From Sphingomonas vulcanisoli (GTDB lineage: Bacteria > Pseudomonadota > Alphaproteobacteria > Sphingomonadales > Sphingomonadaceae): a DNA stretch of 36,646 nt. Where the stretch lies: NCBI RefSeq assembly GCF_011761305.1, contig NZ_JAAOZC010000013.1, positions 1 through 36,646 on the forward strand. Reading direction: 5' to 3'. The notes under the pieces are model-generated. The model did not search any database, had not been told where the DNA came from, and saw nothing but the letters and a program-made list of their open reading frames with translations. Position 1 is the first letter of the stretch; each line of letters opens with the position of its first letter. Below, in pieces: positions 17,023-24,289 of this stretch. The position numbers were made by a program, and so were the translations under genes.

Positions 17023-17411
17023 TGTTTGCCGCACCCAACCGCATGATGGCCGCCTATGCGCGCTATTCCGAAGTCGACGTCAAGGCGCGCGTCGAAGGCG
17101 CCAGTCCGCATGGGCTGATCCTTATCCTGTTCGAGGAATTGCAAAAGGCGCTCGCCACGATGGCCGCCGCCGAGCGCGCAGGCGATCGCGGCCGCAGCCT
17201 CACCGTGCAGGCGCGCGCGCTTTCGATGCTGCATGGGCTGGAGACCGGCCTGGACTATGAACGCGGCGGCGAGATCGCGGACACGCTGGGCAAGATCTAC
17301 CGCGAGGCGCGACGCCTGCTCGGCACCCAGGGCGACGCGCGGGGCAAGGCGATCGAGGATGCCCGGGACATTATCAACGATATTTCCGAAGCCTGGGCGG
17401 CGATCGGGTAA
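17022..17411 (+). CDS. fliS: Flagellin export chaperone FliS
   Basis: Binds the C terminus of flagellin in the cytoplasm and keeps it unfolded for export; 129 residues, normal length. Family features: AYARYSEVDVKARVEGASPHGLILILFEEL at about 10-39, then helical bundle sequence with ARALSMLHGLETGLDYERGGEIA. It overlaps fliD by one base (TGATG). No fliT follows; next is a palindromic element and a convergent gene. Confidence 0.94.
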   Translation: MFAAPNRMMAAYARYSEVDVKARVEGASPHGLILILFEELQKALATMAAAERAGDRGRSLTVQARALSMLHGLETGLDYERGGEIADTLGKIYREARRLLGTQGDARGKAIEDARDIINDISEAWAAIG

Positions 17412-17519
17412 AGCCCCTCCCCTGAAGGGGAGGAATTGGGGGTGGGGGAGTTTCTCTACTGGAAGCGCGACGGGTGAATGAAGTCCCCACCCCAACCCCT
17501 CCCCTGAAGGGGAGGGGCT
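17412..17519. repeat. Palindromic GGGGAGGGG element between convergent genes
   Basis: A 108-bp nested inverted repeat. The terminal arms AGCCCCTCCCCT (17412-17423) and AGGGGAGGGGCT (17508-17519) are perfect, and each end also folds alone (CCCCTCCCCTGAAGGGGAGG). Further inside, GGGGGTGGGG faces CCCCACCCC. It spans nearly the whole gap between the fliS stop and the convergent transglycosylase stop and could stop transcription from both sides. Confidence 0.8.
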
Positions 17520-17524
17520 GAAGG

Positions 17525-18406
17525 TTACACGCTCGGCGCGGACAGCATCAGATAGGCCAGCTTCGCCTGTGCGGGTGTCGGCCGCAGCACATTGATCTGA
17601 TTGTGCTGAAGCGCTGCTAGCGCCGCCGCGACATCGCCGCCGCCATTGGCCTGACCTTCGCCGCCGTCGCTCGCTTCCAGCGCCGCGAGTTGGAGGCCCA
17701 CGCCCGATTGCGGCGCGCTCGCCAGCATCGTCGGCGGACCCGCCGCGACGGCATCGTCATCCGCGCCGGCATTGCTGAGCTTGCGTCCCATCAGCGCATA
17801 GACCTCGCCCAGCGAGCGCGCGCTGCCGTCATGCTCGTAGAAGATCGATCGGTTGGCCCCCGCCTCGCGCGGGAACAGCGATGCGGCCGTGGCATCGGGA
17901 TTGCTCCCCGCCGCCGTCAGGAATTTGCTCGCGCCGCCGAGGCCGAGAAAGTGCGCGAAGTAGAGGTCGGTCGCGTTGGCGGCGCGGCCCAGCACACGGC
18001 CCAACCCCTGCGCATTGTCCGCGGCGTAGGCGCCAGCCATTAGCGCCGCGGGTCCGGCCTGCTCGCGCAATCCCATCACCGCCTGGCGATAGGCGGGATC
18101 GACCGTGAAGCCGCCGCCGGACTTGGCGCTGATGGCATCCGCCGCCCAGCCCATGCCATGTTCGGCGCCATGTTTCTTGACGATCGCCAGCCAGCTCTGA
18201 TCGAGAAACTGGTAAAGCCCGCTGGCGCTGGAGGACGCCGCCTTGGCGCCCGGATCGAGCCCGCTCTCGCTCTTGGCCTGCGCGAGCAGATAGGAGAAAG
18301 CGACCCCGGTCCGCTCCGCCGCCTGCCCGATCGCCGCGCGCACGTCATCGCGCACGGTGGTTAAGCCATTACTGATACGCTCTAACGACACGAGCAGCGG
18401 CCCCAT
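17525..18406 (-). CDS. Lytic transglycosylase, SLT domain, probably flagellum-associated
   Basis: Probable peptidoglycan-cleaving enzyme, 293 residues. The N-terminal half is a transglycosylase domain: the catalytic Glu is likely E47 in LLAQAKSESGLDPGA, followed by SASGLYQFLDQSWL and a later YAADNAQGLGRVLGR. The second half (about 200-293) is an Ala/Gly-rich low-complexity tail of unknown role. I see no signal peptide, so secretion may go through the flagellar exporter or another route. It converges on fliS and sits at the end of the flagellar block, suggesting a role in letting the rod through the wall, as for PleA in Caulobacter; that role is inferred. Three TTAAC half-sites lie within 60 nt upstream. 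Confidence 0.85.
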   Translation of the reverse strand: MGPLLVSLERISNGLTTVRDDVRAAIGQAAERTGVAFSYLLAQAKSESGLDPGAKAASSSASGLYQFLDQSWLAIVKKHGAEHGMGWAADAISAKSGGGFTVDPAYRQAVMGLREQAGPAALMAGAYAADNAQGLGRVLGRAANATDLYFAHFLGLGGASKFLTAAGSNPDATAASLFPREAGANRSIFYEHDGSARSLGEVYALMGRKLSNAGADDDAVAAGPPTMLASAPQSGVGLQLAALEASDGGEGQANGGGDVAAALAALQHNQINVLRPTPAQAKLAYLMLSAPSV

Positions 18407-18479
18407 TTGCTATTAACCGGCCCTACCATTGCGCTAAACAAGGTTAACGGGTGGTAAAGTCGGTTAACCGCAGAGACCC

Positions 18480-18566
18480 GTCATGCCGGACTTGTTCCGG
18501 CATCCACCCATCCTCAGGCTCCGGCATTCGTGGTGGAGTGGACCCCGGAACAAGTCCGGGGTGACG
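18480..18566. repeat. 87-bp imperfect palindrome, copy 1
   Basis: Begins GTCATGCCGGACTTGTTCCGG and ends with CCCCGGAACAAGTCCGGGG then TGACG; the ends are near-complements, with a less regular centre. A second copy of exactly 87 bp lies at 30230-30316. It runs up to 30 nt before the start of the yhhQ gene, in its leader. Confidence 0.8.
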
Positions 18567-18595
18567 AAGGAGAAGACAGCCGTTACGCTCCCCCC

Positions 18596-19237
18596 ATGGA
18601 AACCCCCACCGGCACGATCCCCCGCTCGCTCTTCGTCTTCGCGCTTTTCTATGGCGGCATGGTCTGCATCGCGGGCGTGCTCGGGGTGAAGCAGGTGGCG
18701 CTGGGGCCATTGGCGGTGGAGGCGGGGATCTTCGCTTTCCTGCTGCTCGTCGTGATGGGCAGCGCGATCACCGAACTGCACGGTCAGAAGGTGGCCGATC
18801 AGCTGGTGCGCTGGGGCTTCCTGCCGATGCTGGTCGCTGCCGGGCTGATCCAGCTCGTTCTGGCACTGCCGACCGACCCGGGCATGTATCCGCCCGCGAT
18901 CACCGCCTTCCCGATCGTTGTCGGGCAAGGCGCGCGGATGATGCTGGCGGGGCTGGTTTCCTACGGCATCTCGCAGACGCTCAACGTGCTGATCTTCTCC
19001 CGGCTCAAGGGGCAGGAGGGCGCCGGGCGGCTGGTGTGGTTCCGCGGCATGATCGCCAGCGCGGTCAGCCAGATCGTCGATACCGTGCTGTTCATCAGCA
19101 TCAGTTTCTATGGCGAGCGTCCGATCCTGGCGCTGATGGCCGGCCAGATGCTGACCAAGGTGGTGCTGTCGATCATGCTGGTGCCATGGCTGATCACAGG
19201 GTTCGTTGCGGTAGGGCGGCGGCTGGATCGGGCCTGA
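18596..19237 (+). CDS. yhhQ: Queuosine precursor transporter (VUT/YhhQ family)
   Basis: Inner-membrane protein that takes up 7-cyano- or 7-aminomethyl-7-deazaguanine for queuosine modification of tRNA; 213 residues from ATG 18596 (the frame is open to 18530, but that part is the palindromic repeat). Six hydrophobic segments are visible. Family features: AGVLGVKQVALGPLAVEAGIFAF, MGSAITELHG, the middle SYGISQTLNVLIFSRLKG and FRGMIASAVSQIVDTVLFISISF. No other queuosine genes are in the window. Confidence 0.88.
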   Translation: METPTGTIPRSLFVFALFYGGMVCIAGVLGVKQVALGPLAVEAGIFAFLLLVVMGSAITELHGQKVADQLVRWGFLPMLVAAGLIQLVLALPTDPGMYPPAITAFPIVVGQGARMMLAGLVSYGISQTLNVLIFSRLKGQEGAGRLVWFRGMIASAVSQIVDTVLFISISFYGERPILALMAGQMLTKVVLSIMLVPWLITGFVAVGRRLDRA

Positions 19238-19242
19238 CTCGG

Positions 19243-19440
19243 ATGAGCGATCGTTGGTATTTTGCGGCTTTCACTGTCTTTTGTGTCGGTGTGTTTGCTT
19301 ACGGCATCCGGACGGGGCGAATGCCCGCCAAAATTTCCTCCTTCGATAGGAGAACTCAGCCGACGCTTTTCAAGATCGCAGGCGGCTCTTGGCTTTTGTT
19401 TGCCGCCATCGGTGCTTGGGTCGCAGTCACGATGCCTTGA
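19243..19440 (+). CDS. Small membrane protein of unknown function
   Basis: 65 residues with two hydrophobic segments, about 5-22 (YFAAFTVFCVGVFAYGI) and 46-63 (IAGGSWLLFAAIGAWVAV), joined by a basic loop. I do not recognise a family. The start at 19243 is 5 nt after the yhhQ stop, so it is probably co-transcribed. By eye its GC content is much lower than its neighbours, so it may be a recent arrival. Coding status is likely but unproven: the ribosome binding site is weak. Confidence 0.6.
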   Translation: MSDRWYFAAFTVFCVGVFAYGIRTGRMPAKISSFDRRTQPTLFKIAGGSWLLFAAIGAWVAVTMP

Positions 19441-19445
19441 TAAAT

Positions 19446-19474
19446 AAAAAGGGCGCCGCCTCTCGGCGACGCCC
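19446..19474 (-). terminator. Rho-independent terminator of the rplS operon
   Basis: On the minus strand GGGCGTCGCC (19474-19465), loop GAGA, GGCGGCGCCC (19460-19451), then TTTTT (19450-19446). One mismatch in a 10-bp stem. It lies 27 nt past the rplS stop codon. Confidence 0.85.
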
Positions 19475-19500
19475 TCTCTGATCTCGACTGAAACCGACCC

Positions 19501-19884
19501 TTATTCGGCGGCGGCCTGCGGGCGATCGTCGCGGCGTTCGGCGATGCGGGCCGACTTGCCGCGGCGCGAGCGCAGATAATAGAGCTTGGCGCGGCGGACG
19601 GCGCCCTTGCGGACGACCTCGATCGAATCGATGTTCGGCGAATAGAGCGGGAAGACGCGCTCGACGCCCTCGCCGAACGAAATCTTGCGTACGGTGAAGC
19701 TGCTGCCCATGCCTTTGTTGGAGCGCGCGATGCACACGCCCTCATAGGCCTGGACGCGGGTGCGCTCGCCTTCGACGACGCGCACGCCGACCTTCAGCGT
19801 ATCGCCGGGGCGGAATTCGGGAATGGCGCGCTTGGCGGACAGCGCCGCAATCTGCTCGGCCTCGAGCTGCTGGATGAGGTTCAT
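19501..19884 (-). CDS. rplS: 50S ribosomal protein L19
   Basis: Large-subunit protein at the interface with the 30S subunit; 127 residues from ATG 19884 (the frame runs on upstream inside trmD, but [11 protein letters not shown] is the family's N terminus). Conserved stretches: [63 protein letters not shown]. Last gene of the block; starts one base after the trmD stop and is followed by a terminator. Confidence 0.97.
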   Translation of the reverse strand: MNLIQQLEAEQIAALSAKRAIPEFRPGDTLKVGVRVVEGERTRVQAYEGVCIARSNKGMGSSFTVRKISFGEGVERVFPLYSPNIDSIEVVRKGAVRRAKLYYLRSRRGKSARIAERRDDRPQAAAE

Positions 19885-19885
19885 C

Positions 19886-20614
19886 TCATTCGTCCTTCTT
19901 TTGCCGCGCGCCAGAGGGAGGCTGGACCCGAGCACCAACATGGCGCTCCCAAAGATCCGGTCTCCGTAACCGTGTGACGATCTCGGCCTCGTGCTTTCGC
20001 CAGGCCGCGATCTTCGCATGATCCCCCGATCGCAGCACTTCAGGGATCGTGCGCCCTTCCCATTCGATGGGGCGGGTATAGTGCGGATATTCGAGGAGGC
20101 CGCTTTCGAAGCTTTCCTCATCCCCACTGGAAGCCGCGCCCATTACGCCGGGAAGCAGCCGAACGCAAGCATCGAGCAGGACGAGCGCCGCCATTTCGCC
20201 ACCGGAAAGCACGTAATCGCCGATCGAGACTTCCTCCATCGCGCGAGCTTCAAAAATGCGCTCGTCGAACCCCTCGAAACGGCCGCAGAGGAGGATTGCG
20301 CCTGGGCCTTGTGCGAGGGTGCGGACGCGGTCCTGGGTGAGCGGAGCGCCGCGCGGCGTGAGGGCGAGGATCGGCCGTTCGTCGGCGACGCTATCGATCG
20401 CCGCCGCCAGCACGTCCGCCCGCAACACCATCCCCGCGCCTCCGCCGGCCGGCGTATCGTCCACCGAGCGATGCTTGTCCGTGGCGAAATCGCGGATCTG
20501 GACGGTATCGAGCGACCACTTACCCTCGGCCAAAGCCCGCCCCGCAAGGCTGACGCCCAGCGGCCCCGGAAACATCTCCGGATAGAGCGTGAGGACGGAA
20601 GCGGCGAACGTCAC
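19886..20614 (-). CDS. trmD: tRNA (guanine-37-N1)-methyltransferase
   Basis: Methylates G37 next to the anticodon with S-adenosylmethionine, preventing frameshifting; acts as a dimer. 242 residues, normal length. The trefoil-knot SPOUT core shows in [23 protein letters not shown] and [19 protein letters not shown] (about 95-140), then the flexible linker and [13 protein letters not shown] and [14 protein letters not shown] signatures. GTG start at 20614, overlapping the stop of the preceding small membrane gene by 4 nt, so its translation probably depends on that gene. Confidence 0.96.
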   Translation of the reverse strand: MTFAASVLTLYPEMFPGPLGVSLAGRALAEGKWSLDTVQIRDFATDKHRSVDDTPAGGGAGMVLRADVLAAAIDSVADERPILALTPRGAPLTQDRVRTLAQGPGAILLCGRFEGFDERIFEARAMEEVSIGDYVLSGGEMAALVLLDACVRLLPGVMGAASSGDEESFESGLLEYPHYTRPIEWEGRTIPEVLRSGDHAKIAAWRKHEAEIVTRLRRPDLWERHVGARVQPPSGARQKKDE

Positions 20615-20892
20615 GCGCCGACCTTGGGCGCAACCACCTCGACCAGCCCCGCGACGATCGCGCCCGCCACCGCCATGCCCAGCGTCACCATCCCCCAGCC
20701 CATGATCAGGAGCGCATCCCCGGTCGAGAGCAGAGCGACGAATATCGCTACCGGTGGCAAGAGCACCCGCAACGCCCCCGTCATCGCGCGCATCTTCGGC
20801 GCCAGCCCCCGCCGCCGCGCGCCGACCTGCCCATAAGCGACGATCGCTAGATAGGCGGGGATGACAATGAGGAAGAGCGTTTCGAGGGTCAT
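20611..20892 (-). CDS. Small membrane protein of unknown function between vapC and trmD
   Basis: 93 residues with hydrophobic segments at about 3-20, 40-58 and 62-85, and a basic loop ([13 protein letters not shown]) after the first. I do not recognise a family. Its ATG (20892) overlaps the vapC stop and its stop overlaps the trmD GTG, 4 nt each, so it is locked into the operon. It may travel with the toxin module or have been there before; the sequence does not decide. Confidence 0.72.
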   Translation of the reverse strand: MTLETLFLIVIPAYLAIVAYGQVGARRRGLAPKMRAMTGALRVLLPPVAIFVALLSTGDALLIMGWGMVTLGMAVAGAIVAGLVEVVAPKVGA

Positions 20893-21269
20893 AGGGGCAG
20901 CGTCCAGTTTTCGACGGGCAAACCCGCTACATCGTCAAAATCGCGAATGTTGTCCGTGATCACCGTCAGCCCGAGCGCGACAGCGTGGGCCGCAATCAGA
21001 CGATCATAGCTGGCACGAACAAAGGACAGTTTCGAATAGGCGGACGCGGCTGCTTCATCGAAGGGCAACACGGGAATATCCTCCAGGAAAGCATCGAGGA
21101 TGTGAACCGGCGGCGGCTTGCCATGCTCAGATCCGTGCGCGACCTCGGCATAGACGATGGCCGAGGTTACAAGATCGCCTTCGTCGCACATCGCGAGCCG
21201 CTCACGCAGCGATGCATTCGATGCGGTGATGGCTTTGATGATGATGTTGCTGTCGAGAAGAAACTTCAC
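20889..21269 (-). CDS. vapC: VapC-type PIN-domain ribonuclease toxin
   Basis: Predicted RNase toxin; known VapC proteins cut initiator tRNA or rRNA. 126 residues from GTG 21269 (the frame is open further upstream but that overlaps vapB). PIN-domain acidic residues are present: D6 (FLLDSNIII), E42 (YAEVAHG), D89 ([14 protein letters not shown]) and D106 (VITDNIRDF); the end [11 protein letters not shown] is typical. It overlaps vapB by 4 nt (GTGA). All catalytic positions look intact, so it is probably functional. Confidence 0.92.
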   Translation of the reverse strand: MKFLLDSNIIIKAITASNASLRERLAMCDEGDLVTSAIVYAEVAHGSEHGKPPPVHILDAFLEDIPVLPFDEAAASAYSKLSFVRASYDRLIAAHAVALGLTVITDNIRDFDDVAGLPVENWTLPL

Positions 21270-21562
21270 GATGCAGACTTGGGAAGCGCGGCCATCCATT
21301 CCGGGTCCTCCCAGATCAACGGTCGATGCTCGAAAACCCGATCTTCGGGAGCGATCAGCTGCAGACCGAGATCCTTTCCGATCCCCCAAACCTTATCGAT
21401 GTTGAACTTGCGCTTGGATTTCTCGACGGGCTCGACGATGTAGCGGCCCTGCTCCTCACGTAGCGTCATTTCGGTGCCTTCGGTCAGGCCGAGCGCCTTC
21501 GGAAGACGCAGCGCCACCGAATTGCCGGACTTGAAAACCTTCGCCCGATATTCTTCGCCCAT
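21266..21562 (-). CDS. vapB: VapB-type antitoxin, AbrB/SpoVT fold
   Basis: Antitoxin that binds VapC and represses its own promoter. 98 residues, slightly longer than most VapB. The N-terminal swapped-hairpin DNA-binding domain is clear (AKVFKSGNSVALRLPKALGL, about 7-26, then EGTEMTLREEQGRYIVEPV); the C-terminal part (about 60-98) would wrap the toxin. GGAGA lies 7 nt before the ATG at 21562. Upstream are two GTATATAC palindromes likely to be its operator. Confidence 0.9.
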   Translation of the reverse strand: MGEEYRAKVFKSGNSVALRLPKALGLTEGTEMTLREEQGRYIVEPVEKSKRKFNIDKVWGIGKDLGLQLIAPEDRVFEHRPLIWEDPEWMAALPKSAS

Positions 21563-21573
21563 CGCGAGTCTCC

Positions 21574-21594
21574 GTATATACGCACCGTATATAC
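21574..21594 (-). promoter_or_regulatory. Probable VapB operator and vapBC promoter
   Basis: Two copies of the self-complementary octamer GTATATAC (21574-21581 and 21587-21594) separated by 5 nt, 13 bases centre to centre, about one helical turn and a quarter. They sit in the 31-nt gap between rimM and vapB; the outer copy ends on the first base of the rimM stop codon. TATATA also resembles a -10 box. Paired palindromes next to the antitoxin gene are typical of VapB autoregulation. Confidence 0.7.
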
Positions 21595-22082
21595 TATTCG
21601 ACGAAGGCCGCGTCCACCACCAGGCGTTCCAGCGACCATTCGGGAACGGCCGGCGTGCGCATCGGGACCATGAAGCGTTTGCCGTCGGGCTTTTCGATTT
21701 CGATCACGTCACCCGCGCCGAAATTTTCGATCGCGACGACGGTGCCGATCGGCACGCCCGCGTCGGTCACGCAGGGCAGGCCGATGACATCGGAATGATA
21801 ATATTCGCCCTCTTCGAGCGGGGGCAGTTCGTCGCGCGAAATCGTCAGCGCGGTTCCCCGCATCGCCTCGGCAGCGGTGCGATCGGTGATTTCGGCGAAG
21901 CGCGCGACCGCGCCGTTGGAGCCGGGGCGGAGCTTGACCAGGGTCAGCGTGCGCCCGGCGGCGTCCAGTTTCTTATATCGGCTCAGATCCTCGGTGAAGA
22001 GCTTGAGCCGCACCTCGCCGCCAAGCCCGTGCGCGCCGGCGATCGCCGCCAGCGTGACACGGGTCTGGTCGGTCTCAGCCAA
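21594..22082 (-). CDS. rimM: 16S rRNA processing / ribosome maturation factor RimM
   Basis: Assists assembly of the 30S head by binding S19; 162 residues. N-terminal barrel: LAAIAGAHGLGGEVRLKLFTED; C-terminal PRC barrel: EYYHSDVIGLPCVTDAGVPIGTV and GDVIEIEKPDGKRFMVPM (spanning about 93-140). Starts 3 nt after rpsP. After its stop codon comes the vapB operator instead of trmD. Confidence 0.95.
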   Translation of the reverse strand: MAETDQTRVTLAAIAGAHGLGGEVRLKLFTEDLSRYKKLDAAGRTLTLVKLRPGSNGAVARFAEITDRTAAEAMRGTALTISRDELPPLEEGEYYHSDVIGLPCVTDAGVPIGTVVAIENFGAGDVIEIEKPDGKRFMVPMRTPAVPEWSLERLVVDAAFVE

Positions 22083-22085
22083 GGC

Positions 22086-22574
22086 TTAGACCTCGGTCGT
22101 TTCCTCGGCGCCCTCGGCAGGAGCCTCGGCCGATGCACCTTCGTTGGTGGCGTCGTCGAGCGCGGGCTCTTCGGTTGCGGCCGCGACGGGCTCCTCTGCC
22201 GGTGTCGCGCTGGCGGCGGCAGCGGCCTCGGCAGCTTCGGCGGCCTTGGTCGCACGCTCTTCGGCGCGCTCCTTGGCCTTCTCGCCGGGAACGCCCTTGT
22301 TGGGGTTGTTGCGGGCAGCGCGCTCCTTGACGCCGGCGGCATCGAGGAAGCGGGCGACGCGATCGGTGGGTTGCGCGCCGACCGACAACCAATGCTTGGC
22401 GCGCTCGCCATCGAGGATCACGCGCTTGGCGTCATCCTTGCCGAGCAGCGGATTGTAGGTGCCGATCTTCTCGATGAAGGCGCCATCGCGGGGCGAGCGC
22501 GAATTGGCGACGACGATGCGATAATAAGGGCGCTTCTTGGAGCCACCGCGCGACAGGCGGATTGCAACGGACAT
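22086..22574 (-). CDS. rpsP: 30S ribosomal protein S16 with long acidic tail
   Basis: Small-subunit assembly protein. 162 residues, twice the E. coli length (82). The core is at 1-80: [34 protein letters not shown]. From about residue 85 comes a lysine/glutamate stretch, then an Ala/Glu/Pro/Thr-rich tail ending in EETTEV, probably disordered. Tails are known in alphaproteobacterial S16, but this one is long. A good ribosome binding site (AAGGAAG) precedes the ATG. Confidence 0.96.
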   Translation of the reverse strand: MSVAIRLSRGGSKKRPYYRIVVANSRSPRDGAFIEKIGTYNPLLGKDDAKRVILDGERAKHWLSVGAQPTDRVARFLDAAGVKERAARNNPNKGVPGEKAKERAEERATKAAEAAEAAAAASATPAEEPVAAATEEPALDDATNEGASAEAPAEGAEETTEV

Positions 22575-22608
22575 GTCTTTCTTCCTTCTTACAAATTCGA
22601 GCTGAAAC

Positions 22609-24087
22609 TTACTTCTTGGTCTTCATGAAATTCTGAAAGCCGGGCGGCAGACCGGGCGGGCCACCCGCGCCGGGCAGACCCGGAAGGCCACCGCCCGGCA
22701 AGCCGGCGCCCTCCATCATCGCGTTGAGGTCACCCCCGCCGCCGCCGAACATCTTGGCCAGCCCTTTCAGGCCGCCCATCTTCTTCATCTTCTTCATCAT
22801 GCCGGCCATTTCCTGGTGCATTTTGAGCACCTTGTTGACGTCCTGCACGGTGGTGCCGCTGCCCTTGGCGATGCGGATCTTGCGCTTGGCGGCGATGATC
22901 TCGGGCTTCTGCCGCTCCTTGACGGTCATCGAGGAGAGGATCGCCTCCATCCGCACGAGATGCTTGTCGTCGGCGGCGCCGGAGGCCATCGCCTGCTTCA
23001 CCTGCTTGACGCCGGGCAGCATCGCCGCGAGCCCCGAAAGCCCGCCCATCCGCTTCATCTGGCCGAGCTGGGCGCGCAGATCATCGAGATCGAACTTGCC
23101 CTGCTCCATGCGCATCGCCATGCGCTCGGCTTCTTCGACCTTGATCGTCTCGGCGGCGCGTTCGACCAGGCTGACGACATCGCCCATGCCGAGGATACGG
23201 CCCGCGACGCGCTCGGGATGGAATTGCTCCAGCCCATCGAGCTTCTCGCCCGTGCCTACGAACTTGATCGGCCGCCCGGTGACCGCGCGCATCGAGAGCG
23301 CCGCACCGCCGCGGGCATCGCCGTCCATACGGGTCAGCACCACGCCGGTCAGCGGCACCTGCGTGGAGAAATTGGTGGCAACGTTGACCGCGTCCTGGCC
23401 GGTCAGCGCATCGACAACGAGCAGAATCTCGTGCGGCGTGGCGATGTCCGCCACCGCCTTCATCTCGTCCATCAGCGCCTGATCGACGTGGAGGCGGCCC
23501 GCGGTATCGAGCAGCAATACGTCGAAGCCCTGGAGCTTGGCCGATTGCAGCGCGCGCCGCGCGATCTCGACCGGCTGCTGGCCCTGGACGATCGGCAGCG
23601 TCGCGACATCGCTCTGCGTGCCGAGGACGGCGAGCTGTTCCTGCGCGGCGGGGCGATTGACGTCGAGCGACGCCATCAGCACCTTCTTGCCCTCGCGCTC
23701 CTTGAGGCGGCGGGCGATCTTGGCGGTGGTGGTCGTCTTGCCCGAGCCCTGCAGGCCGACCATCATGATGATCGCGGGCGGATTGACGTTGAGGTTCAGC
23801 TCCGCCGGCTCCGCGCCATCGCCGCCGCCCAGCATTTCGACCAGAGCATCGTTGACGATCTTGACGACCTGCTGCCCCGGCGTGACCGAACGCAGTACAT
23901 TCTGGCCGACCGCCGCTTCCGTCGCCTTCTCGACGAACTCGCGCACCACCGGCAGCGCGACGTCCGCCTCGAGCAGCGCGATCCGCACCTCGCGCATCGC
24001 GCCGCGCACGTCCACCTCGCTCAGCGCACCACGGCCGCGGAGCTTGTCGAACGTCGCTGAAAGCCGATCGCTCAGACTGTCGAACAT
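22609..24087 (-). CDS. ffh: Signal recognition particle protein Ffh (SRP54)
   Basis: GTPase that binds signal sequences on ribosomes and hands them to FtsY; 492 residues from ATG 24087 (MFDSLSDRL). N domain 1-90, G domain with G1 GLQGSGKT (111-118), DTAGR and [14 protein letters not shown], and the M domain from about 320 with methionine-rich helices ([50 protein letters not shown]). The C terminus is a Gly/Pro/Leu-rich tail. First gene of the translation block; no SRP RNA was found nearby. Confidence 0.97.
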   Translation of the reverse strand: MFDSLSDRLSATFDKLRGRGALSEVDVRGAMREVRIALLEADVALPVVREFVEKATEAAVGQNVLRSVTPGQQVVKIVNDALVEMLGGGDGAEPAELNLNVNPPAIIMMVGLQGSGKTTTTAKIARRLKEREGKKVLMASLDVNRPAAQEQLAVLGTQSDVATLPIVQGQQPVEIARRALQSAKLQGFDVLLLDTAGRLHVDQALMDEMKAVADIATPHEILLVVDALTGQDAVNVATNFSTQVPLTGVVLTRMDGDARGGAALSMRAVTGRPIKFVGTGEKLDGLEQFHPERVAGRILGMGDVVSLVERAAETIKVEEAERMAMRMEQGKFDLDDLRAQLGQMKRMGGLSGLAAMLPGVKQVKQAMASGAADDKHLVRMEAILSSMTVKERQKPEIIAAKRKIRIAKGSGTTVQDVNKVLKMHQEMAGMMKKMKKMGGLKGLAKMFGGGGGDLNAMMEGAGLPGGGLPGLPGAGGPPGLPPGFQNFMKTKK

Positions 24088-24116
24088 CAAGAACACGTCC
24101 TCAAATGCCCCAACGC

Positions 24117-24152
24117 AAAACAAGCCGGCGGACGAAACCTCGTCAGCCGGCT
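24117..24152 (-). terminator. Hairpin with T-rich flank upstream of ffh
   Basis: On the minus strand AGCCGGC-T-GACG, loop AGGTTT, CGTC-C-GCCGGCT (one mismatch in 12), followed by TGTTTTG. It lies 35-65 nt before the ffh start. It could be a terminator that separates ffh from upstream transcription or an attenuator in the ffh leader; the T-run is interrupted. Confidence 0.4.
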
Positions 24153-24249
24153 GGCACGCTCACCTCCCGGGCAAGTCATGCTTGTTCGTTTCGTTCGTCA
24201 GGAACGGTTGCACAGGTCCTTAGCGGAAAGCCCCGCCAGGGGCAAGGCG

Positions 24250-24271
24250 GCGGGAGGGCATTCCCTCCCGC
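24250..24271 (-). terminator. Stem-loop after the TonB receptor gene
   Basis: Perfect 9-bp GC stem (GCGGGAGGG at 24250-24258, CCCTCCCGC at 24263-24271, 4-nt loop) 19 nt beyond the receptor's stop. There is no T-tract, so termination would be weak or Rho-assisted. Confidence 0.45.
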
Positions 24272-24289
24272 GCACCCATTTACCATGCC

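Noticed and set aside
24088-24289. Search for the SRP (4.5S) RNA next to ffh
   Set aside because: The conserved GGAAGGAAGCAGC-type core is absent on both strands.
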